64,000 bases of DNA. Origin: Chamaea fasciata (lineage: Eukaryota; Chordata; Aves; Passeriformes; Sylviidae). The DNA lies in assembly GCA_029207755.1 (NCBI GenBank), contig JARCOQ010000016.1, forward strand, positions 13,599,307 to 13,663,306, written 5' to 3'. Below are positions 26,001 through 38,000 of this stretch, piece by piece. Numbering within the stretch: position 1 is the stretch's first letter; each line of letters opens with the position of its first letter. The notes under the pieces are model-generated. The model made no database searches and was not told the origin of the DNA. It saw only the letters and a list, made by a program, of their open reading frames with translations. The translations under genes and the position numbers were made by a program.

Positions 26001-29000
26001 GCTCTCCAACTGAGAAGGGGAATTTAGGCACTTGTGATAGTGTGGCCAAAGAAATTACAATAAATATTTGGGAGATTTTAGTGTTTGGCATTCATCAAGA
26101 ATGGTTTAGCAGAACAAAATCTTTAGTGGAAGGGATGGAAGTCCAGCAGAAATGACAAAGATGTGCCTGGGCTGGTGTTGGCACATCTTCCACACTTCAG
26201 GGATTAGAAGGAATTGTGTAATAGCAACATAATGATCTGCAGAATTGGCTCATTTAAACTTCAGCTGCTTTTGTTTAGAAGATGGACTTAAAATCTGAAA
26301 CTGGGTCAAAATCTTTTCTTGCTCTAGAACTGAAAGTTCCACACATTTCAGACTTCTGTTTGAAGAGCCCTCTCTCTTACTGCCGTTCAGCCAGCCCTCC
26401 TGGGCTGAATTTCAGCCAGACAGGTATCCTTGGCCTGCTAGTTCTTGTCACTTGGGAAAGTGTTGTTGATCAGGATCAGATTTTCTAGTGTCTGATGATC
26501 TCCAACACATCCTCTCCTGCTGATGCAGTCATGGTCCTTGGTTCCTCTTTAGGACTGATAGAAATGTCTTCTCTCTAGGGTGAGGAGCTGAGCAGCTACA
26601 GTTGTGGGGGTATATTCAGTCTCCTGGATTCTTACCACATTTTCACTGAAAGTCAGAATTTTGTCACTTTGTGAACTTGCCCTAAACTACCAGCAGGACA
26701 GAAGCAATGGCATTCTCCCCAAAAATGAAGCCCAAGTTGTTGAGAGCTGTTGTGGCCATGTTTATCCTCTGTTCGCAGCAGAAAACAAAATCCCCAAAAC
26801 ATTTTTTTTGACTGCAACTGCATTTCCAACAGTAGAAAAAGATTATTCTTGCACCTTCCAGGGTCAGCCTCTTGCAGACATGCATGGCATTCTCATCTCC
26901 TGGGGTTGGCTCCAGTCAAGGAATTGTGCAGATACTTCTTTGCTCCAAAGTTCCTTAACTTTTCCCAGATAATACAGCCTGCGGGGAGAAGGAGGATTTG
27001 CAAGTTCAGTGTCAGGAAATAGGTGCTTGGGCAAGTCCTCTTCCTTACTTCTGGATAAAGCACTGTGATAAATTACTGAGTGCTCACCTGGATTGAGGTA
27101 GGCAATTCCACCAGGCAGTCACCCTACTGCTTGCAGGAGAGGAACAAAGTGACCCTGCACATGGAGAATCCATGTCACCAAGTCACCAACAGTAGAATTC
27201 ATAAATTCCTTTATTATTTGCTAAAAGCTGCAAATGCATCTGCAGAATACACAGACATCTGTTACCATCTGGAGCGAGGAGATGGTGCCATTCAGCGTTA
27301 ACAACACGCACAACAGAGGAGCCCCTTCGCTGCCTTATTCACAGTGTGAGTTTTACATCACGCTGCAGGTGTACACAGAGCCCAGGAAGGTCGCTCCTAG
27401 AGTACAAAACCACTGACAAATACTGTCCTCTCTTCGCTGGATGTGACAAGGTGCCAGCAGCAAAGGTTGGCAGCAGCGTCACTTTGCCCTCACATCATGT
27501 CACACGGGAGTCCCACCGCTGCAGCTGCAGATACGCAGGCTCAGACAGACATTGGTGTCACAAGCTCCTGCATGTTTTGATTTATTCATCTACAGTTTTC
27601 CTACATGGGTTCAGGGACGGGTGCTTTCATCAGCTTCGTGATCAAAATGTGTGCCAAGGATATTATGAGTCATATTCCAGAGTCACTCGTAGTTTTGGAG
27701 AGGGGATTAATGGGGATGTTATAATATTGCTCATTTATGCTATAGGCAGAGCTGGCGGCAGTGGCTGTAGTCATGGTTGCCCAACTTTCCCCATTATATA
27801 AAACTTTGTTGTAGTTGCTCATATCTTTATCAAACTGTGTTGTTTGGTGTTCTTCCATGCTGAGATTCTGCCTCAGGCTGAATTATTTTGGCAAATTTTA
27901 GTAAAAACAGAGAGGGAGGAAATTACGTTGTTTTGTTCATGTCAGAGTCTTACAATTTACTTTACATTGATAACCTTCCAGTTTTCCCACTTTGAAGCAG
28001 GGGTTTGGCAAGTGGATTGCTGGAGGTGGGAGGGATGCTGGCAGCTTGAACATGTATTTTGCCATCCATGTGAGAATCTATTCAATATGACTGAATTACA
28101 AGCTTGTGAAATGGCACTAGCTCTATAGAAGATGGTTTAAAATTTTGGCAGTCAGAGTATCTGAAAATTATATTTACTGTGATGGTGCTCATGGCTAAGA
28201 CTTCAGAGACAGGAAACTGCAATTGCTGCTGCTGATGATCATGGAGCCTTCAGCACTCTTTGTTAGGTGAGCCAGCTCTCTTCTCACAGCCTCCAGAAAA
28301 GGAACTCACAAAAAAAAAAAAAGGCTTTTTGTGTAGTGATGGGGAGGAGGTGAAGAGGGGGAGTTCCTCTAACAGTGAGCAGGTGGTGTTGGGAGCTAGC
28401 AAGAGACAAACTGTACAGGGCATTGGAAGTGGAAAAGAGTTGTCCAGTGCCTCCCAGAGCTTTTGGGTGCTGTAGCTGAAACTGCCTGTACTTCAGCCTT
28501 TTTGCTTTTTCCATGCATGGGGTGGGTTGAGCCAGAGGAGCCAACAGAGCAGGTGGGAAGGAAGGTGCACAGAGCATTTGCATTGCCTCTTGTGTCATTG
28601 AAAGGCCCTGTAGTAGAAGAGACAGAAGATGCAAGCAGGAAAACAGAGGTCCTTCTGTGCTGGCTTTTGCCAGAGCAGTGCTGGAAGATAGCTCTTCTCT
28701 CTGGGAGAGAGTCACTGTGTGTGCCTCAGCTTTCTGTCTGCTCCTTGAGACCCAGATAAGAAGTCTTTAAAAGCACTGAGTTTTTAGGCCCAGAGCATTT
28801 CAAATTGTGCACCCACATCTTGAGAAAGTTGTGACAATTTCAGCATTGCAGTTGGCTTTTTGTGCATAGGAGAATAATGACTTTTCCTTCCACCAGAGCA
28901 GCAGCACAAATAAATACAAGATACGCTTGTGGAAATTGCCAAGGGGAATCTCCAGCAAAGTGAGTAATGCTGCACTCAACATGAGATTTGGGTGATGTAA

Positions 29001-32000
29001 AACTACAGAGAGGGGGAAAAATAATGATATGACTCCGTTTATCCTGTGCCCTGAGCAGTTGAAGTTCTGCAGAGAGGAGATGGTAGGTGATACATGAGCA
29101 AAAGAGATATATGTTTTGAGCAGAAGATACATTTTTTCCTACTTATGGATTGCTTTTCCCTGCTGACTTAAGGAGAAGACATCTAGAGCAATGATGCATT
29201 CCTGTAGTATCTACCTGGTCAGTGAAATTCTGTTAGTATGGTGTGGCCCATATGCACTCAGTAACAGATGGTGGGTGTGTGTCACGCAGATGGGCTCCAG
29301 TGTTTCACAGCTCTTGTGCTCCAGGCCATACACAGAAAACAGCCTTTCCCTTCATCCTTGGAATTTCATTTCTGGTTCTGGCATGTGGGATGATTGCACT
29401 GTGGCAGTGGGTCAGATGAGCTCCAGTGCTCTGCTTCTGCTATAGAAGAAAATGGTGTCAGCGGCACATGATATCAACTGGGGGTGATTGTGGGCTCATC
29501 CACTGCCATCCAAAACCAGGTCTCACCTCTGGGGCTACAAAAATGTGGCTTTTGCAATGGTCCTGTGCTATATTCAGTGTCCCGGGAGTTGTCAGCTGGA
29601 GCTGGAGCATTTGAAGTGACTGTAAGGTCTTTTTTCCTTGTAGGTTTTCTGCTGAGATCAGTTATTCAGAGGACTTGAGTCTCTCCACACATCCCCATTT
29701 TCACTAATTATCATAGTATCTCTGGGGCCTCCCTCCCCTGTTGAATTTGGTTGGGTGTCAGCAAGTACCTTGTACTCAGAATTTATGGAGGGATTCAAAA
29801 GGCATCAATGGAACACACAGAGTTTGCTCATCTAGCCTTGTGTCTTTAAGAAACTGAGGTAAAACCCAAATACAGTCATCTTTTATCTGCAGAGTGGTTA
29901 ATTTGTTTAGAACAAAAAGCACATTGCTTGCATTGTCACTTATTCTTCCTATGTGGAGCTGTCAGCTGCCTTTAAATGTATAAAGATAAATAGGAATGGA
30001 ACAAGGCTTCAAACAGCTCTTTTATAGCACTTGGAGTGGACATGGTACGTCATATATATACACCACAATAATGCATGCCAGATGAAAAGATACTGTGGAA
30101 TCTGTGCAATAAAGGTAAAAGCCCATATATCTGCTTGTTCCAATGGATGAGAACCAAGACAGAAAAAAATCTTGAAGGCAGAAATAACAATAAACCCCAG
30201 CACAGTCCTTGAAGTCAAGTTTCACTTGCTGTGAAGTGTCCCCAGGGAAAACAAGCACAGGATTTGCCCGAGCAGTGGCCTAATGTCATAAGGGGATGGA
30301 CCGCATGTGTCAACCTCTCAAACAGTTAAAAGGTGTTTCACTTCCCTCCAGGTCTGCAGTTTAGCTGGATGCTTTGGTATTGCTGTGTCCCAGGAATGAA
30401 TCTGTGAGCTCCTGTTCAATTTGCCTATGAGCAACTTCTTTATTTTTTCCCCCTCCCTGCCTCTTTCCCAGCTGATTTTCTCTACATTTTAACATGTGTT
30501 TCAATGAGGTGAACTGGTTCTTGCACCTTGGATTGTTTACAATGCCTCTGGAGATGTGTCACCCTCAGCAGCAGAGTGTGCCCAGCACACAACCTTGGAG
30601 TTACAGTCAAGGAATTCCCAGTAAGCAGGGATCACAGACCCACCTGCCCTGGCTCCCTTGGGATGCTAGTCTCCATCTTTCTCACTGCTCTGAAACTCTT
30701 GCTCTTGGTTTGCCAGTCAGACACCAAATTTAGATCCATTTGTAAAAGAACAGCCATGAGAAATGGGAAACTGAATCCACTGACTTCATTCTTCCTTTCT
30801 AAATATGACTTTGTGTGACCTCGATGCAGCGATTGATGGTTTGGCGTCCAGGTCTGGCTGGAGATGCAAGGTTTGGTGACTGTCCCAAAACTAGGACTGT
30901 GAAAGAATATTTCATGCTCACCATCTAAGGAAAAGTTACTTTAATCTTTGTTTAAAAGGAGGGCTGTATGTAGCAGCTTCACAAGACTGTCTTCCCTCTG
31001 TATGCCTATTTTCCTGGGACAACAGCAAGTTGTTTCCTGCTAGTCTGCTAAACTCTTAAAAAAGAGATAAAATAAGTATCTCTAGAAAAGGAAATACCCT
31101 TTTTAATGGCATGTTTCCCTTAGACACAGTTTCTGTGTTTTACATTCCTCCTGGTGGTTGTTACTACAGTTCTTCTGAGGATTTGTCATTGCTGTCAACC
31201 TCTAATAGACCTTGTCAGAAAGACAACATGACTCACTCCACCCTCCTCTTGCCCCAGCCCCTGCATTATATTGGCCAGGTCACCTTCAGCTGTGAAGGGA
31301 AAGTCAGATTAGGAGCTCCCAGTAGAGACCAGGAGACTGAGTTAGGATTTATACTGTTGTTGTGATGCTGACATCTCTTCGGAGCTGAGCAATAAATAAT
31401 AGAGCAAGTTTAAAAGGTTTTTGCAGCTTGCCAGTATGTTGTTGTTGATACAGCCTGCCGTTTGTTAACATGATCCAGCAAGTATCCTTTAATGACCCCA
31501 TTTGGGGAGCCTGTGAGACTCCAGAGCACTGCTAGAGAAGCTCTGTTTTGCGGTGCTGTACTTCTGAGACCTACTTATCTGTCATGGTTGCAGTCAGCTG
31601 ATGCTTATGAACTCATGTTCATTATAAAGTACTGATTGGAGGCAGAAGTCTTCTGCTGGGGTGCTTATTTTCTGTCCCAATCTAATGGTCTCTTGACTTT
31701 AAACTTTGAATGTGCTCCCTAGAGGGAAGTAAAGTTAAATAAGACCTTGCAGGAATTTTTAATGTGAAGGTATGAAACGTCTTTGTGAAGGTCTTTTGCT
31801 CAACTGAGTTGTTTTTTCATGTGCTGCCAATATCTGATCCCACTTCTTGACCTTTAATATACGCTGAGAGAGAAGATTAGGATGTTTCTAATCAGCTGAA
31901 TCTTCCCTCTGGGAGCACTATTAAATCTTGACTCTCAGCTTTATCTCTGCCACGTCTTGCCAGCCCTCCGTGGTTTTGGTTTTGTTACCAGCTGAGGTCA

Positions 32001-35000
32001 GAGTTCATTCACCTCAAAGGTTCTTGTTCAATGGAGGAAGTTTCTTGGATCATTTCTGTAGGATTTAAGACCCAGCGAGCAACTCTGCTTGGAGGCAGAC
32101 CTCTTCTCTTCATGTTCCTTGTGAGCCAGACTTTAATCAGTGAAATAAAGTCTTCTGTTTTGTGCAGGATTACTGCTAATTCTGCCCACCTCATCATTAG
32201 TAGGGCTTTGTCAAAGGTCTTCATGAGCAAAGCTGAGTGGTTTTGAGATGCTAAGTTAGGTGCCTCATAGGCATTCAAAATATTACCTCCGCCGGTTTCT
32301 TCTGCCATCCAAATTTGTAATTTCATTAAAATGCCAAGTTTGTTGGCAATGAATTGGTAACGAGTATTGAGTTTCATACTATTGTTTTGAGTGGAATTCA
32401 AGTGAGGCTAGCAAGTCTGTGGTCGTGCAGCTCAGCTTATGTTACACGGCCCAGTGGTACAGGCAAACGGTTTAATGTCAAAGCTGCAAGTAGTCTTTGT
32501 AAAACAGAGCCCCCCTGAGCTGCATATCTTCCCTGTTCATTTCAGCTCTCTGCAGTACCACTGCTGTGATTGAAGTATTGGGAAATGAATCCCTGAAAGC
32601 AATACAACAATGTATTGCAGTGCTGGGGTTGATGCCCTCCTGAAAAACTTTGGTGGTCCAAGGAAGGACTGAGCACCCATGGTCTTGTTTGGCCCTTGGA
32701 TTCCAGTGGCTCCCATTCCCCAATGTGATCCAAGTACCTGTAGACTTCCCCTCCCTGTCCTACGTTTTTGAACACTCCAGAGGCTCTGTAGATATGTAGG
32801 AAGGCAGTAATGATCTGGAGTCATTGGCCAAAGCTGGATGCTTTGTTTCCATCCAAAAACTTACTCATTCTACAGACCGTGGTCTTAAGTTACTGAACTT
32901 GCAGAGAAATGTGCTCGTAATTCCTTTTCTTATAAGCCCTTTCTTGTTGAGCAGAAATTTTGGCAAAGAAGAGTCAATTCACTGGAGAATCCCCAGTTCT
33001 GCCTGGTTACACCAGGCCTCCTCAGATCTTTCCTTGGAACAAGCAGGCAAGAGGAAATACTTTCCATTTCAGAGAAGCGTGGACAAACAACGTTGCTTCA
33101 GACAGAGAAGAAAAGTGGCAGACGGAGTTACAGTGCTGAATCCTGCTGGCCAAAAGCATGCTCTTGCCTTTATTCAGTCACTCCTGGAACACAGTGTTCC
33201 TATTGTATTCCTCCTCACCCCGCTCAGTGCCTCTCCTCGGGCTCAGGGCTCGGAGATGCCCCAACCACGCTGCTGGCAGGTCTGGGGGAGTTAAAAAAAG
33301 CATCAAACACATCTCAGCAATGGAACCTCTCCCTCCTTGCCTGACGTTTGGTAAGCGTGCGTTCTGAAAACCTGGATCCCGTTAGAAACGTTCCTGCTGT
33401 CTGGAAAACAAAGTACTCGCTCGCCTGGTTTAGTCATTAAGTAAATTTGTGGTTTGGTTGAGACAAAAAATAATGAAGAAAAGCTGTTGAAATCCCAGGA
33501 TTAATTTGATAGTTTGCAGGCAGTGGTGTTTTTAAGTGGAGCTGCTGCGTTCTTTATGTTGTGAGCAGACCCAGGTACAAACCTGGGCTTTCCTCTTTCC
33601 CTGTGCCTCAGAGCCAGGCATTTGGAAGTAATTTGTTCCACGAAGGCCCTCCCGGTGCGGGCGAGGGGGTTGCTCTGGGCCGGGAGCCACCGTGCGTGGG
33701 TGTCGGCACAGCCGGGCCGCGGCTGGAATGCCGGGAGACGCTTTGGGCTGCCTGCTCCATCTGCAGAGGGAGCAGCACCCCGGGCTGCAGGCAGGGACGG
33801 GTGGTCGCTGCCTTGGCGTGACAGGGAAGGCTCTGAAATGTTGGGAGGTTCGCTGCTGTTACTCTGCCCGTGACATGGTGGCCCCTTCTGGGAAGAACTG
33901 TTTCCTCTGGACCTCCTTTACATCTCCTGGCTGCCCTGCCTGCCTTCCCAGGGAAGTAAATCCGTTGGGTACAAAGTAGAGAGGCCCATGCAAAGGTCCC
34001 CACAGCACTTTGCAAAGTGTTTCCCCTCTCCACCAGCCCCAATTTACCTGGGACAGTGACCAAGGAAAGCAGAGAGCAGGGAGCTGGCACTGAAGTGCTG
34101 TCTAAAATGCCTTCTCTGTGTGTTCATCCACTTAACCGCACATACATATGTATATATATGAAATCACTTGTATTAAACATGGATGTCATTTCAGTCTGAG
34201 AAGCCAATTAGCAGAGTGGAGAGCTCTTGCCAATCAGCCTCTTGCTGAATTTTCCCCAGCTCTCAGGTTAAGCAGGGGAAAGGAGACTGCATTATCAGCC
34301 CTCCCTACCTGTGTCCATGCTAGTGTTCCTGATGCTCCAGGGAGAGCACGTTTGGAGGGTCAAAAAATCAGGGATGGACACTCAGGTCCCACTCATTACA
34401 GGGGTTAGCATGCTTGGATGTTCAGCACATCTCTGCACAAGCTTGATTCTGTCCCTTCCAATAAAACACTAAATACAGTTCTCCTGTGATGTATTGTCTG
34501 GCAGAGGCCAGGATGTGGAGGTGTGTGTGGCTCGTGGGTGGCAGCAGTGTACCCTGGATATCCAAAATGCACAGACGCTGCTGGGTTTGCCCTTCATTTG
34601 TAGCTTCTGAAGCCGCTCCAGCAACTTTTGGATGGCTGATGCAGCCTGACTGCTCTAAAGCAGTGAGGCTCTTGTTCAGTTGCAATTAATGCAGCCAAAT
34701 ATCCTGTATATTTTATAGGAAATGTCCCTAATATTGTCAGCCTTTCATGACCGATACGGATTCATATGGATCATGTCATCATTTGAAAAACCAAATAAAA
34801 CTACTGTGTTATGGTATGAACTCAGGCTAATATATTGAAATTAATCTAGGCAGAAACCTGTTGTTGTTAGATATGGAACAGAATGTTCTGCAGCATTTGC
34901 TTTATTTCAGGAAGATGATCCAATTGTCCTGTTAATTGTTGTGCAGACATTGTGTTGCCTTTTTTTTCCTCATTTTAATGAATAATTTATGCTTTGAGCG

Positions 35001-38000
35001 GTTAAATAAATGAGGTTTGTGGCCTTATTCTAGGGAAGACATGCATTGTTTTTAGGAAGGACTTGCTTTTATTATTTGTCAGACTCAGATTTTTGCAGTT
35101 TTGATTTTAAATCTGTAACTAGAGGATAAAATCCAGTATTACATTGGGGTGATGAATGAGCACAGCCTCGCCTCCATTGGAAGGAGGAGCTGGGAGGGCT
35201 GGTTTGAAGATGCACAGTCAGATGAAATCTTGAGGGACTTGTTCTGCAGTTTCCTTGGAACACAGTGGTTTCATCCTGTTGTCTGAAAGCCTTTCCTAAG
35301 AAGGTTAGGGTGGTGATAGGGCAGTACAGCCACAATATTTAGCCTATCTAGTCCTTATTTGCCTCCTAAGGCAAACATTTTATTTCCTGCATTTCAGCTT
35401 CCTTCCTAGATTCTCTCCCCCACGTTGCTGTATCCTATGATCTGAATTACTGGTTGCAATTAATGCATCCTCTGTACATTACTGCTGCCTGAGAAGTAGC
35501 ATGTCTTTGGTAAATGCAAACGAGTTAGAAACTGGAAACTCAGTCTGGTAAATCTTGAATTTAGCTTTTGTAACTGTGCTTTAATACCTCACAATAATTG
35601 CTGAAGCTCCCCATTAAATAATCTCCATGTAGTCCTAAAATGGAATTGAATGCTTTAGAAGAAAAGAGAAGAAGAGCCCTTATCTGTACTTTTAGTTACA
35701 TTTTTATTTATTTCCCTTGTTCCTCTGGCGTGGGAGGATGAATAGGCAGGGAAGAAGATACAGATTTGCAAAGGCAAGGAGTGCTAAAGAGCCTCGGTTT
35801 TTTTCATCAGCTTTTAAAAGCCAGACTGTAATCATAAATTCCCTGATAGCTGGAGCATGCAGAAGTCGTCTTTAAGCCTACAAGTGACAGGCTGCTGTTG
35901 CTTTTCAAACTTCAGATTTCATTTTTTTGTAAGACATAACTTTGATCTGGTTCCTTTGTAATGCTCTGCAGAGCGCTGGGGCCGCTGCGCTCGCCGGCTG
36001 CAGAGCTGGAAGTGAACTTTCTTGGCAAGAGCCATCTGGAGACCTCAAAGAACAGATTAACTTGTCCAGAATTGATGTGATCTTTGAAGAAGCTGCCCTT
36101 GCCTGGAACACATGTGATTAGCCTGACATTGGCAGTGATAAAGTTGAGATGCGCAGCAGCGTCTGAGTACCCAGAGTAATTGGGAATAGTGTTAAGTGGA
36201 GCAACCCCAACAATCTGCAGTCAGATTATCAGGTAAATCCCCAATTTTAACCTCCTGAGCCGACTTTGCATCTTTAGTGCAGGTCAAATCCAGTCAGGAG
36301 TGAAGGTTTTCAGATTTCCATCTTCATAGACTTTTTGTTCTTAGCTCCAAAACGTTCCCATGATGCTGGTTTGGGAAGAGCTGTAAGATGCAACTTCCGT
36401 GATATTTGTTGGTACCACAGGTTGGAAACAGACTTTTCTGTTCAGGTGGTAGATTAATGTAATCTTGTAAGCCGGACTCCGTGGTGGATGCTGTTGTAAT
36501 CCCTTGTTTAAAGGTGACCCTGCTGCTGGGACACTTCTCAGCACATGCTGTTTAGACATGCTGGAGGGATTTGCTTTGGCTCGTACATCATAAACCAACA
36601 TGTGCAGCTTTTAATTTGTTTGACTGGTTGTAATAATGAAATGTGGAACTGCATGAAGGATATGACAATCACCTGCTTATTGGTAGATGTAAGTTTTGGA
36701 AGTAAGTGGCCAGCTGGAGGCTCAGCAACCTGTGATTCTAGAAGGACGTTTTGTTTCTTGGATGGAAGTAAGTAACTTTTTATATGATTTTTTTTTCCGC
36801 ACTGAATAAATGGAACATGTCAAAATAACGAGCTGGAAGGATGTCTCAGCATTAGTCTGCATCCTCCCAATCACAAATGCAAAATTAGCAGAGACAGCAA
36901 ATAAGAGTAATGCTTAGTGCTGGTTTCCTAGAAACAGTTATCTTCAGAAACACAGGACTGCAAAAGTTCAAACTAATATTTCAGAAGTTGGTGTGAAAAA
37001 GCAGAGTGGGAGCTTTTTCACAGAATGAGCGGTTGGGTCCCATTGAGTTGCAGCCCTGATCTGTGGTCTCAGGACACCGTCCCTCAGCCCAACCACCACC
37101 CACCAGCAGGGGAAAGGAGGAATTGTGTCCTGCTGTGAGGTTGCTCACTGCAGTGCAGGAGGGAGAGCGTCTCGGCTCCTCCACCTGCCATCGGCTGTGG
37201 TGACACATCTGGAGTTTCTGCAGAGCTCATTTTGGGGTGTCCTTCTGTGGGACTTCCCAACATCCCCAGAACTCCTGCAGCTCAGAACTTTCCAAGGTGA
37301 CTCACAAAGTTGGGGTGGTTATCAGCTGCCTCACGGCATCCGGAAAAATGGGATTTCTCCCGTGTTAAAAATGAGCTGCTCACCAAAACTGTGGTTCAGA
37401 CTATGGCATAGGAGGAAAACATCTGCAAGAGCTGTTTAGGGAGAATGCATTAGAGTTTTGTGGTTGCCAGCTTTGTGAGTCTTTTTTCTTCTGGATTTGC
37501 TAATACTGTGTCTCAAACAGCTGCTTCCTTGGTAGTGTAGAGGTTTGGAGGAGCTTCCCATGCCACCAAGGGTTTTGGGGTTTCTGGGTCAGGGAGGTGG
37601 GGCACTCTTGCAAGGGGAGGCCTGCCTGGATTCTATCACAGCTTCAATTCTTTTGAGGAAAAATTTTCTTCCAGAAAATGTCAGTGTCATAAAAATTTAG
37701 TGCTGGAGCTGGAGACGGTGGTAGCAATGAAAACTGATGGATTGATCAGCTTCCCTGTTAAACTGGGAGCTGTTCCAGCCGTGCTGGAACTGCTAGCAGG
37801 CTTGGGGAGACTTTGTCTCTCAGACCTGCCAGTAGAGTGTTGCACAACTTATTCCCTCCAGTGGAAATTTAAATTCTACAGAAATTAGTTGCCTAGAGGC
37901 CTTTCATCTTCAAGGAAGTTTTCTTCTTGCCTTAGTGGTTTTTTTCCCCATGCTTGATGAAGAACATCAGTGAAGGAGGTACATAACTGGTGAGAACCAA

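Larger units (their letters stand above)
12829..27200 (+). other. AXIN1: AXIN1 intron 2, middle part
   Basis: Non-coding intron. Contents noted: a run of twelve C at 14656-14667, a CpG-rich cluster at about 15640-15880, TTG repeats at 15608-15624 and 18195-18213, a short TG repeat at 19769-19781 and a T/C homopolymer tract at 20261-20287. A possible very degenerate CR1 trace lies near 16640-16720. Apart from these I see nothing that supports a gene. Confidence 0.65.

Noticed and set aside
27346..27801. 151-codon + strand frame
   Set aside because: It starts at GTG, has no domain, and lies opposite the stronger minus-strand candidate in a CpG-retaining block; it is most likely a shadow frame.
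28800..30258. Hydrophobic minus-strand frames resembling membrane segments (28800-29132 and 30009-30258)
   Set aside because: T-rich intron on the template strand gives Leu/Ile/Phe-rich frames by chance; no consistent splice sites or phase linked them to each other or to the candidate exon at 27670-27877.
32009..32401. Minus-strand frame of about 130 codons in AT-rich intron
   Set aside because: It begins with a non-ATG codon, the first ATG comes later, no domain or splice context was recognised, and no partner exon was found. It is worth a conservation check but not a call.
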